Assembly (NCBI RefSeq): GCF_000314995.1
Contig: NZ_BAEO01000029.1
Span: 1-64,000, forward strand
Reading direction: 5' to 3'
Source of the DNA: Paraglaciecola arctica BSs20135
GTDB lineage: Bacteria > Pseudomonadota > Gammaproteobacteria > Enterobacterales > Alteromonadaceae
DNA length: 64,000 nt
Part shown: positions 56,246-64,000 of the stretch, piece after piece
Layout of the letters: every line of letters begins with the position of its first letter
Position numbering within the stretch: the stretch's first letter is position 1
The notes under the pieces: generated by a model
Told to the model about the DNA's origin: nothing
Databases searched by the model: none
What the model saw: the letters and a program-made list of their open reading frames with translations, nothing else
Made by a program: the position numbers and the translations under genes

Positions 56246-59200
56246 TTAATCAAATAAATAGCTAGAGTTTATCAATACTCGTATGGATTTAATTTTACCA
56301 CTGCGGGTAAACAATTCATTACTTAGGGTTTGATCCAGACTGTTAAACTTCCTCCTTAGTTGTTCTCCTTCCGCAAGTGTCATAGTTAACATCGAATCAC
56401 CTTCAGTTAGCTCATATACAACAGGCACTTGGCACCAAGTGAAGGCTATACTGTTGACGGGCAAGGCAATTTCTTGCCATTGATCAGATAGGTCCAGATA
56501 TCTAAAGATTTGAGTAGATTGAGTAAACTCTTGTTTACGCAATAATCTGGGTACAAATCGCACTTCTCCTTGCTCAACCTTGATCCCTAACTCACCAAAA
56601 CGAGTCAGAATTTCCTCTTTTACTTGGCCTGTCATACCTGGTTGTTGAGCCCCTGCGTGTTTTGGTGTGTGTGAATAAGGATCACAAGGAAAAGCGCCGT
56701 ATTCTTCAGGCTTTTTATTAAAACCTATCCCCTGCCTTACGCGGTAATATAAATCACCTAGACGTTTAATTAATTCAGGAGCAGCGTCTTCATCTAACGC
56801 TTGGAAAAAGTGTTCTTGTACTGCCAGTAGTAACTTAGACACCATATGCCAATACACAGATCCAAGCCCTTCAAAACCAAACATGGCACCAGAGCGTCCG
56901 GTAAATGCTTGATGGTTAAATACCTGCTCATACAAATTTTCAATTTGTATATTTGTATGTTGACTAAGCTCAGCATATTGAGGCATCTGCCTTTTAAGTT
57001 GCGCCAATAAATCACTACTGTTTTTAAGATTGGCATTAAAACGATAATTACCTTTTACATCTTGGGTCACAATACTATGGTCGTTGTGCTTGAGCATACC
57101 CATAAGCACAGGGATTTGTTTTATTTGCTCTGTTGGTACAATATTTTTAGCTAAAAATCCAACTTGGTTTTTATCTGGATATAACATGAAGGTATTTTGA
57201 TCTGGCCTAAAGATATCACTGGCATATAGCGCATCTAATACATCCGCCGCTTTTGCAGGACTAACGGCAGTTGAACACAATGCAGCCACTTGCCCTTCTA
57301 ACATTGGGTAAAGATTTTTTATAGCCGCTTTGTTATCACTCAATGCCAACAAATTGTATGAATGAAACAAGCCATCTTCTTTGAGGTTTTTATTGATGCT
57401 GTGATCTATCACTGTTAATGCATCCGCTAACAGACTCTGAATAGACTGTAGTTTTGTCATCACTTTATGGCTAAATGACTCTTTTTGGTAAACACTAGTA
57501 CGATACTTACACGCTGCTTGGCCTAAGCCTTCCAGCACTTCAAAGCGCAGCTCATCTGTCACTTGTGTATGACTTAACTTAGGTACTAACTCACAAAGCA
57601 CAAAGGCAGTATCCTGCACCCATAAAGCCACTTCTGCAGAAAGTTCTACGGTTTTGTGTTGTTTTGCCAACAAGTTTTGTAAAAAATGTACATAACGTCG
57701 CAAATAATTCAAAGTGACAACCGACACCCCATGACCTACCAATGCATTGTTTGCATCATTCCATTCAGGTCTTTGAGTGTTTAACCAAATACCGCCTTCC
57801 ACCACTAAGTTGCCTAATTTACACAACAAAGGCACCAACAGTTTTTCTAATAAATTAACTTGATAAACGTCGCCATTTTTATCCCAAATCAACTTGCCAT
57901 CGGCCCCTACACTTTGTACTTTTAGCGCAATCTTATTGGCTGATTGCTGATCATAATCCACTGTGCTTTTGGCATTTGCCAGCATGGCTTCAAATGACTT
58001 GATCCGATAAGGCACATTGGCGTAACAGAATATTGGTTGGTGTAGTAAATCAGTCAGTTTTTGAGGATGAAACTGTTCAGACAATTCCAACATTTTTAAC
58101 AAATAAATAATTTGATGGTCGCCCCAATAACCGATAAAACTCCAAGGGTCTTCTGGCTCTTCAACTTCCCAGTCTAAGCCACCTTTTGTAATGCGATAGG
58201 GGTTATAACCGTCAATCGTTGATGCGTTAACAAACTTAGCAATCACCGACTCAATAAATTCAGGATAACTAAAACATAAGGCTTCCCAGTTTTGAAATAT
58301 GTCTCGCCAATTACCTTGATAGGACAACAATCTATTGCCTTCACCATCCTTCAATTTTATTTCAAACTGGTTCCACGGTCGACTAGGATCGCCATGTCGA
58401 CGACCAAAGGTAACCGGTAAATATTCAGCAACTAAACGATCGATTTGCCTATCGTTCAAAGCTTGGGTGAAATGAGTAAACTGACTAAATTCAAGTTTTT
58501 CTGGTAACTTTGCTAATGCCAGTTGGTGTTTTTCAAACAAAGGTAAATTAAAAGTTTTTAAGGTAGCAATAAAATCAGCCGCACAAATACGATAGTCATC
58601 ATCAAACACACCACCTCTTAGAGAATTAAACAAGGTATTAGCATAATGATGCACTGTGACATTTTCTTCGTTAGTCACTTGAAAACCGTCAGTACCGGCC
58701 ATGATCTTAGCTAATTCATCCGAGCCATGCGCTATAGAATGGTCAATATCACTCGCCATCTTCTTAGGGTTTTCAAGCTGTTGGATCACTTCACATACTT
58801 GTGATTGGCTTTGCTCAAGGTTGGCGACGATTTGCCAACTTTGTAACTGGCCTGCGGCTAAGTTAAATTCAACATTCAGAAAATAAGCACCGCGGATCCC
58901 TCGTTTATGGGGTTCATCTTGTAGTGTTTCACCGCGCCTAAATTTATCCAGTTGGGTGTTGCTTAGTAGGATCTGAGGACAATCAAAACCTAAACTAAAT
59001 ACCGTATTGGCTTTTAAGGATTCACTAGGCTGCGCTCGGTCAGTGATCCCTGAATACAGAGTAAACATAGCTAAGCCTGTCGACTGCTCTAATTCATTCC
59101 ATTTATAGGCATCAATTAAATTACTTGAATTACCTTGTGTTAAACGAGGGGTGCCGGCCGGTAGGATATTTTGTATGCCATCAACCATCTGAACCGAGAT

Positions 59201-59692
59201 AGGTTCTGCCGCCAAATTAACTAATTCGCATTGGCGACAAAAACCATATTTATCACTGGTTTTCCAGCTATAACGAAAAGCTAATTGTAAGTCGTGATTA
59301 ACTTCTTCAAAGCAAATTTTGTCACCTAGGGTATTTTTATACAGGTTTTGGCTAATGCTGTACTGATGATTAAAGTCTTTGTTATAGGGTTCCCAGCTAT
59401 AGGTTTTATTGCCTTTATTAACCTTAAGCAAGGTTTTGCTGCCAGTATGACTATTGCTTTCGTAAATACGGTCAACTGGCACATAAGGAAATAATGAGAT
59501 TTCTGGTGATACTCTGCCTGCGGTTAATCCACCATTTGAGGCAATAAACAACCAATGATCACTGTCAGACACTAAACTAATAAAAAACGCTGGCATTATT
59601 TCAGCATTGTAGATAACGTAAAAACGCTCCCCATCCATATCAATAAACTTACCGTTGACTTCGCTATTTGGGGGGGCCGAACCGTTCATCAT
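56246..59692 (-). CDS. Putative glycoside phosphorylase related to GH94 (GH149/GH161-like)
   Basis: A protein of about 1148 residues without a signal peptide, so cytoplasmic. The first third is a beta-rich domain (FPYVPVDRIYESNSHTGSKT). The catalytic (alpha/alpha)6 part contains RRHGDPSRPWNQFEIKLKDG, SYQGNWRDIFQNWEALCFSY, NPYRITKGGLDWEVEEPEDP and WLNTQRPEWNDANNALVGHG, whose WND resembles the general-acid Asp region of GH94 phosphorylases. Length and layout fit the beta-1,3-glucan phosphorylases GH149/GH161 better than classic GH94, but I cannot separate them without alignment. A divergent GH3 beta-glucosidase and a nearby sugar transporter favour oligoglucan catabolism. GTG 59695 and ATG 59689 are alternative starts. 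Confidence 0.65.
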   Translation of the reverse strand: MMNGSAPPNSEVNGKFIDMDGERFYVIYNAEIMPAFFISLVSDSDHWLFIASNGGLTAGRVSPEISLFPYVPVDRIYESNSHTGSKTLLKVNKGNKTYSWEPYNKDFNHQYSISQNLYKNTLGDKICFEEVNHDLQLAFRYSWKTSDKYGFCRQCELVNLAAEPISVQMVDGIQNILPAGTPRLTQGNSSNLIDAYKWNELEQSTGLAMFTLYSGITDRAQPSESLKANTVFSLGFDCPQILLSNTQLDKFRRGETLQDEPHKRGIRGAYFLNVEFNLAAGQLQSWQIVANLEQSQSQVCEVIQQLENPKKMASDIDHSIAHGSDELAKIMAGTDGFQVTNEENVTVHHYANTLFNSLRGGVFDDDYRICAADFIATLKTFNLPLFEKHQLALAKLPEKLEFSQFTHFTQALNDRQIDRLVAEYLPVTFGRRHGDPSRPWNQFEIKLKDGEGNRLLSYQGNWRDIFQNWEALCFSYPEFIESVIAKFVNASTIDGYNPYRITKGGLDWEVEEPEDPWSFIGYWGDHQIIYLLKMLELSEQFHPQKLTDLLHQPIFCYANVPYRIKSFEAMLANAKSTVDYDQQSANKIALKVQSVGADGKLIWDKNGDVYQVNLLEKLLVPLLCKLGNLVVEGGIWLNTQRPEWNDANNALVGHGVSVVTLNYLRRYVHFLQNLLAKQHKTVELSAEVALWVQDTAFVLCELVPKLSHTQVTDELRFEVLEGLGQAACKYRTSVYQKESFSHKVMTKLQSIQSLLADALTVIDHSINKNLKEDGLFHSYNLLALSDNKAAIKNLYPMLEGQVAALCSTAVSPAKAADVLDALYASDIFRPDQNTFMLYPDKNQVGFLAKNIVPTEQIKQIPVLMGMLKHNDHSIVTQDVKGNYRFNANLKNSSDLLAQLKRQMPQYAELSQHTNIQIENLYEQVFNHQAFTGRSGAMFGFEGLGSVYWHMVSKLLLAVQEHFFQALDEDAAPELIKRLGDLYYRVRQGIGFNKKPEEYGAFPCDPYSHTPKHAGAQQPGMTGQVKEEILTRFGELGIKVEQGEVRFVPRLLRKQEFTQSTQIFRYLDLSDQWQEIALPVNSIAFTWCQVPVVYELTEGDSMLTMTLAEGEQLRRKFNSLDQTLSNELFTRSGKIKSIRVLINSSYLFD

Positions 59693-59695
59693 CAC

Positions 59696-60156
59696 ACTCT
59701 CTTTTTAATTTTTTATTGTTAAAAAAGCAAAGATTGGTTCTTTGCTTTTGCACCTTAAGCCATTCAATAATGAACACAAATGAAAAAAGCTAAGGCGGAC
59801 TCTTTTTGAGACTAAAAAGACCACAATTGATTTAGTAATTCATTTCATGCTGATTTTATAGTGTTTTTCAAGGTGAGCTTGCGAATCAATAGCTAGCTGT
59901 TGAGAGTTAGAGCGAGCCAGTTCAACATTAATCCTATGCCTTAGAATATAAACAAGAAATATTAGTTCCTAGTTGGCAACAAGTGACATGGTAATTATAT
60001 GTTTCCACCTCACCCTGTATTCAGTTCACTTTAACTCGTTTACATTGTGTAATTGCCACATTTAAATAAGGTAAAAAACTAGGTACTGTTTGAGACTCAA
60101 TATAATATTAATTTTTACAACACCAACAAAACTCAAAGGCGAGTTTGAGATCATCA
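59696..60156. other. Divergent region between the phosphorylase-like and GH3 genes
   Basis: A 460-bp AT-rich gap that must hold the promoters of both genes. Near the left end is the hairpin at 59721-59749. No clear promoter box or LacI-type operator was found; an intergenic small gene is not apparent. Confidence 0.5.
59721..59749 (-). terminator. Terminator-like hairpin in the leader of the phosphorylase-like gene
   Basis: Read on the minus strand: AAAAGCAAAG-AACCAAT-CTTTGCTTTT followed by TT, a 10-bp perfect stem running into a T-run, only about 30 bp before the start codon. It would cut the gene's own mRNA unless bypassed, which is the layout of an attenuator. Confidence 0.55.
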
Positions 60157-61983
60157 ATGAATAAAGTATTACAAAACAAATCGATACAACAAAAAGTTGA
60201 CGATTTGTTGAGCAAAATGACTCTCGAACAAAAAATCGGACAAATGACCCAGGCCGACCGTATGACCTGCTCGCCAGAAGAAGCAAAACAGTATCACTTG
60301 GGCTCTATTTTAAGTAGCGCAGGCTCATGTCCTGATGACAATTCCCCTAAAGGTTGGGTAGAGATGAACGATGCTTATTGGCAGGCATCAACTGACCAAG
60401 ACACACAACATCTTGGGATCCCTATTCTTTATGGGCTTGATGCTATTCATGGTAATAACAATGTTAAAGGTGCCACCATATTTCCCCACAATATTGGCTT
60501 AGGCGCGGCCAACAATCCTAAACTTATTAAACGTATTGCAGAGATCACCAGTAAAGAGGTTTTAGCTACAGGTGTTGATTGGGCCTTTGCTCCCAACTTA
60601 GCCGTTGCTCGGGATTATCATTGGGGACGCAGCTACGAAAGTTATGCTGAAGTACCAAGTCTAGTAACTCTATATTCAAACAAAATGATTGACGGCTTAC
60701 AGGGCAACCTTAGTCAAGATAATATTTTAGCTTGCGCCAAACATTGGGTGGGTGATGGCGGAACTCAATATGGCGTTGATCAAGGCGATACCATACTGAA
60801 TTGGGATGAATTACAAGCCACCCATATTCAGCCGTACAAAGCTGCGATCAAAGCTGGTGTGCTGAGTATTATGGTGTCTTTTAGTAGCTGGAATGGCGAT
60901 AAATGTCATGCTCATGAATTTTTGTTGGTCGATACTCTTAAACAAAAAATGGCTTTTGACGGTATTCTGATCTCAGATATGCAAGGCATTGATTACCTAG
61001 AAGACGATTTTTATTTGGCTGTTGCACAAGGGGTTAATGCAGGTATCGACATGTTTATGGTGCCCAGAAATTGGCCACTTTTTATAGAAAATTTACTCAG
61101 CCATATTGCACTTGGTACTGTATCTATAAGCAGAATCGATGATGCGGTAAGACGTATTTTATCGGTAAAGTATGCTTTTGGTTTATTTGATAAACCTCGC
61201 CCTGCCCTGAGAAAATGGTCAAATCACGCTTCATTTGGCAGCGAAGAGCATCGTCAAGTAGCACGTAAAGCGGTCAGAAAATCCTTAGTTTTATTAAAAA
61301 ACAACAACATTCTTCCTTTAAGTAAAAATGCCCGAATTTTAGTCGCTGGGAAAAATGCCCATAATCTTGGTCATCAATGTGGTGGTTTTACTATCACTTG
61401 GCAAGGTGTGTCTGGCAACGACGAAATAGAAGGTGGCACATCTATTTGGCAAGGCATTAAACAAGTCGCCACAAAAGCGCAACTCAGCGTCAATGGCGAT
61501 GGCATAGAAGCTACACCTGAGATGCATGATGTTGCATTAGTGGTCATAGGCGAAACACCTTACGCTGAAGGTATGGGCGATATTAGAGGCAACGATAAAG
61601 TCATCACTGAATCTGGCGCTCAGATCCATGGCCAAGTAAAAGTATTGCGGGCTAGTGGTGACTCTCTTGAACTCAACAAATTATACCCAGAAGACTTACA
61701 AACCATTAAAAACATCAGTAGTAAAGGTGTGCCCGTTATCGCTATTCTGGTTTCAGGTAGACCACTTATCATTGAACCAGAACTCGATAGATCAAGCGCT
61801 TTTATAGCAGCATGGTTACCCGGTTCAGAGGGGCAAGGTGTTAGCGATGTGTTATTTGGAGATTATGATTTTACAGGTAAGTTGTCCTTCAGTTGGCCAC
61901 AGTTATCGCAACCTAAAGTGAATAAGGGAGATAAAAACTACAACCCGTTATTTCCGTATGGCTTTGGTTTAACCTACTCTTAA
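60157..61983 (+). CDS. GH3-family beta-glucosidase, cytoplasmic
   Basis: A 608-residue glycoside hydrolase family 3 enzyme that releases glucose from the non-reducing end of beta-glucosides. The ATG at 60157 (MNKVLQNKSIQQKVDDLLSK) is used rather than a TTG upstream. Motifs: MTLEQKIGQMTQAD, FAPNLAVARDYHWGRSYESY, ACAKHWVGDGGTQYGVDQGD with the Lys-His pair, and GILISDMQGIDYL with the catalytic Asp nucleophile. The C-terminal GH3-C domain (about 385-608) contains VVIGETPYAEGMGD. It lacks a signal peptide, unlike many GH3 enzymes, so substrates are imported oligosaccharides. Divergent from the phosphorylase-like gene. Confidence 0.93.
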   Translation: MNKVLQNKSIQQKVDDLLSKMTLEQKIGQMTQADRMTCSPEEAKQYHLGSILSSAGSCPDDNSPKGWVEMNDAYWQASTDQDTQHLGIPILYGLDAIHGNNNVKGATIFPHNIGLGAANNPKLIKRIAEITSKEVLATGVDWAFAPNLAVARDYHWGRSYESYAEVPSLVTLYSNKMIDGLQGNLSQDNILACAKHWVGDGGTQYGVDQGDTILNWDELQATHIQPYKAAIKAGVLSIMVSFSSWNGDKCHAHEFLLVDTLKQKMAFDGILISDMQGIDYLEDDFYLAVAQGVNAGIDMFMVPRNWPLFIENLLSHIALGTVSISRIDDAVRRILSVKYAFGLFDKPRPALRKWSNHASFGSEEHRQVARKAVRKSLVLLKNNNILPLSKNARILVAGKNAHNLGHQCGGFTITWQGVSGNDEIEGGTSIWQGIKQVATKAQLSVNGDGIEATPEMHDVALVVIGETPYAEGMGDIRGNDKVITESGAQIHGQVKVLRASGDSLELNKLYPEDLQTIKNISSKGVPVIAILVSGRPLIIEPELDRSSAFIAAWLPGSEGQGVSDVLFGDYDFTGKLSFSWPQLSQPKVNKGDKNYNPLFPYGFGLTYS

Positions 61984-62051
61984 AGAAACACTCACCCTTG
62001 TATTTTTACCTTTAGTTTTATTTCTAAGGAGCCTTTGAAATTGAAGCTCAT

Positions 62052-62080
62052 GAGTAGTGCCTTGATGCACTACTCTTTTT
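62052..62080 (+). terminator. Intrinsic terminator of the GH3 gene
   Basis: GAGTAGTGC-CTTGAT-GCACTACTC followed by TTTTT, a perfect 9-bp stem about 70 bp after the stop codon. Confidence 0.9.
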
Positions 62081-62135
62081 ACCTTTTCCGTAATACAATA
62101 TATATTCAATTGCGGCTACAACTACCCTAACGCCC

Positions 62136-63359
62136 TCAGTGAATTGCAGATATCCTAAGGTCTGCCCAATTTAAAGCCTCTTGGAATACACTACTAGACT
62201 GTTCGGTTTCAACTCCTAGTTGTTGGCAATACAGTTCAATATTTTGCCAGTCTGCTTTTTCAAATAATTCACATAGTTTTAAAAATTTGGCCGATTCACC
62301 TTTGCGATTAATGATGGCATCTTTCATCTCTTGTTGTAGGGGTAACTTGCCCATAAGTTCTTGAATATCACCATCCACCATAGCGTCGATTAAGGATAAT
62401 AATCCAATTAAAAATGCAGATGATTGTGAATGCGTTGGCAAGGATGCTTGTACCATTAACTCACAAAAGCGTGCTCTAGATAAGGCCATAACAGTTAACT
62501 CTTTGGGTTTACCAACCGAAAATTGAGCGGTAAACAGCAAAAATATAAAACGTTTTAACTCTTCAAAACCTAGAACTAATATGGCTTGTTTTATGGATAC
62601 TATGGAAACATCACGTTTAAAGATGGGTGATTTTACATAGCGCAGTAATTTAAAAGATAAATTGACTTCATTTTCAAAAATAGAAGTGATCTTTTTAACA
62701 TCAACGTCGTCTTTATTAATTTCGGACAACAAGTTAACCACAGCAACTTGAGAAGGGTTAAAAGCAATAGTCTTTATCACTTCTGGTCGACTAAAAAAGT
62801 AGCCTTGAAAATACTCACAACCAATACTCAAGGCGTGTTGAAACTCAGCATATGTCTCAATTTTTTCAGCTAATAACTTAATATGAGAGTAAGAGCGTAA
62901 TACATTTATGATTTCCTGAAACTGCTGTTCAGATGTCAGAGAATAGTCGAGTTTTATAATATCCACATAAGGGAAAAAATGCATCCATCTGGGATCATGT
63001 TCGTAATCATCCAAGGCAATGGTATAACCTTTTTCTTTTAAATCGATACAAGCTGCAAGCAGCTTTTTACCTGGTTTAGCTGTTTCGAGTATCTCCACCA
63101 CAATCTTTTCTCTATCCAATAACAAAGGATAACCATTAATTATAGAATCATGGGTAAAATTGATAAAGGCTAAAGATCCTTGAGTCAAACTTTCTAAGCC
63201 TAAATTAAACTCTAAGCCTTCGATGATTTTGGCAGTGGCTTCCTCTTCATTTATGTGTTTTGGAAAATAATTGTCCAAACTATCCCGTAGCAATAATTCA
63301 TAAGCGAATAAATCTTTTTCTTTATCCAAAATAGGCTGGCGTGCCACATAAAAATTCAA
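62136..63359 (-). CDS. EAL-HDOD signalling protein (YuxH type)
   Basis: A 407-residue protein with an N-terminal EAL-like domain (about 1-195) and a C-terminal HDOD domain (about 200-395). The EAL part starts MNFYVARQPILDKEKDLFAY and keeps LINFT-like LAFINFT, VEILE, IKLDY and AEKIET. However, the EAL motif reads ELL and the metal loop DDFGTG is replaced by DDYEHD, so phosphodiesterase activity is doubtful. The HDOD part shows SFKLLRYVKSPIF and AILVLGFEELKRF. Such proteins act as regulators of c-di-GMP or motility pathways, probably by binding. It stands alone in the window. Confidence 0.88.
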   Translation of the reverse strand: MNFYVARQPILDKEKDLFAYELLLRDSLDNYFPKHINEEEATAKIIEGLEFNLGLESLTQGSLAFINFTHDSIINGYPLLLDREKIVVEILETAKPGKKLLAACIDLKEKGYTIALDDYEHDPRWMHFFPYVDIIKLDYSLTSEQQFQEIINVLRSYSHIKLLAEKIETYAEFQHALSIGCEYFQGYFFSRPEVIKTIAFNPSQVAVVNLLSEINKDDVDVKKITSIFENEVNLSFKLLRYVKSPIFKRDVSIVSIKQAILVLGFEELKRFIFLLFTAQFSVGKPKELTVMALSRARFCELMVQASLPTHSQSSAFLIGLLSLIDAMVDGDIQELMGKLPLQQEMKDAIINRKGESAKFLKLCELFEKADWQNIELYCQQLGVETEQSSSVFQEALNWADLRISAIH

Positions 63360-63591
63360 AATAATTTATTCCAGTTAAGATGACTAATCATAATTCATAC
63401 TCTTAAAATTCCTCTAGAGCAGCGTGTCAGAAATAAAAGAACCTTTTATTTGACCGTTGAGCTTGCAACAATTATGTTAATTCTTCAAGGAAAGAACCTG
63501 TCACAATTGATACCCCCCAACATCTGATGGCAATCTACTTATACTAGATAAGTATAGATTTAGATCAATTCAGTGATAACTTTCGCAAACA

Positions 63592-64000
63592 TCAATTATT
63601 TAAATGAGAATAAATCACCCTTAAAGTATTATTCAACGAACGTTGCACTGTGGGCCAAGAGATTGAAATATTATCAACTAGGCCCTGACGACAGTCTGCT
63701 TCTAACCTGGTTACCACATCAGTTAATGCCTCAGAATTCACTTTATTAGCCACCAGTACCAACTTACGAGCACCACGTAAAATAGCAGTCACATCGTCTT
63801 CATCTATCGCATTGTCAGTTTCTTTAATACCGTTTTCCAACTCTTCCATTAGCTCATTTAAAGCAACCGGCAATGGTTTAGTCACATTTTGATTTTGTAA
63901 ATAGGGCAATAAATCGAACCATACTGCGGGGTTAGATGGCATCTCAATTTTGGCTATTTCAGATGGTGCTTTATTTACTTGTACAGGTTGTTGTTCAATG
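63592..64000 (-). CDS. C-terminus of a protein cut by the window edge, Hpt-like domain
   Basis: The frame is open from the stop codon at 63592 to the window end, so the gene is partial at its 5' side; the internal ATG at 63942 need not be a start. The last 116 residues form a helical bundle (LPVALNELMEELENGIKETD, ILRGARKLVLVANKV, LTDVVTRLEADCRQGLVDNI) that resembles a histidine phosphotransfer domain, but the expected phospho-His position carries ARKLV. It may be the degenerate tail of a hybrid kinase or a chemotaxis-type protein. The upstream stretch (EQQPVQVNKAPSEI) looks like a linker. Confidence 0.55.
   Translation of the reverse strand, partial: IEQQPVQVNKAPSEIAKIEMPSNPAVWFDLLPYLQNQNVTKPLPVALNELMEELENGIKETDNAIDEDDVTAILRGARKLVLVANKVNSEALTDVVTRLEADCRQGLVDNISISWPTVQRSLNNTLRVIYSHLNN

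Overview
The window is a stretch of chromosome from a marine, AT-rich gammaproteobacterium. The gene order clpA-clpS-cspD-icd-rluE, the translation operon metY-rimP-nusA-infB-rbfA-truB-rpsO, a single-chain (monomeric) NADP isocitrate dehydrogenase, and the nagP/nagK/nagA N-acetylglucosamine genes together point to Alteromonadales, most likely Alteromonadaceae (Glaciecola/Paraglaciecola-like). The taxon is inferred from synteny and protein families only.

Layout. 0-6.3 kb: proteolysis (ClpA/ClpS), CspD, isocitrate dehydrogenase and the RluE pseudouridine synthase. 6.3-9.7 kb: an accessory stretch with all genes on the + strand (HigB/HigA toxin-antitoxin, an orphan Imm11-type immunity protein, a GNAT acetyltransferase), embedded in structured repeats. 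9.7-11.5 kb: three minus-strand genes (a solute-binding protein, a DCC-family protein, a DoxX-like membrane protein) lying between two near-identical 115-bp elements that each end in an intrinsic terminator. 12.0-19.5 kb: a membrane-fusion protein, ABC ATPase and two FtsX/MacB-type permeases, followed by a sigma-54-dependent response regulator and its kinase. A sigma-54 promoter and TGTCCG inverted repeats stand directly upstream, so the system probably controls itself. 19.6-25.9 kb: a Nudix hydrolase, then amino-sugar catabolism (NagA, NagK, NagP) and a Tat-exported GH109-like glycosidase. 25.9-29.7 kb: a second accessory island (HipBA, a truncated minus-strand gene, a DUF3800 protein) on the side of rpsO where pnp is normally found. 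29.7-36.5 kb: the translation operon, led by the initiator tRNA.

36.7-48.4 kb: pterin carbinolamine dehydratase, a large TonB-dependent receptor, a MaoC-type hydratase with a LysR regulator, the modABC molybdate importer, small GNAT and DUF924 genes, and an ECF sigma factor with a membrane partner. A 264-bp MITE-like element ends five bases from the sigma factor's start codon. Rhodanese, FMN-reductase and CreA genes follow. 48.7-53.8 kb: an RhlE-type DEAD-box helicase, a LytS/LytTR-type two-component pair, and a sugar/H+ symporter. 54.1-62.0 kb: a vanadium-haloperoxidase-fold lipoprotein, a large GH94-related putative glycoside phosphorylase, and a divergent cytoplasmic GH3 beta-glucosidase, which suggests intracellular oligoglucan breakdown. 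62.1-64.0 kb: an EAL-HDOD protein and the C-terminus of a gene that runs off the window.

The two accessory islands (6.3-11.8 kb and 25.9-28.5 kb) share two families of repeats, so they have probably been shaped by the same processes. No transposase, integrase, phage gene, rRNA or CRISPR array was seen. Part 2 concentrates on the sigma-54 circuit, the MITE, the duplicated terminator element, the repeats and the HipBA/DUF3800 island.
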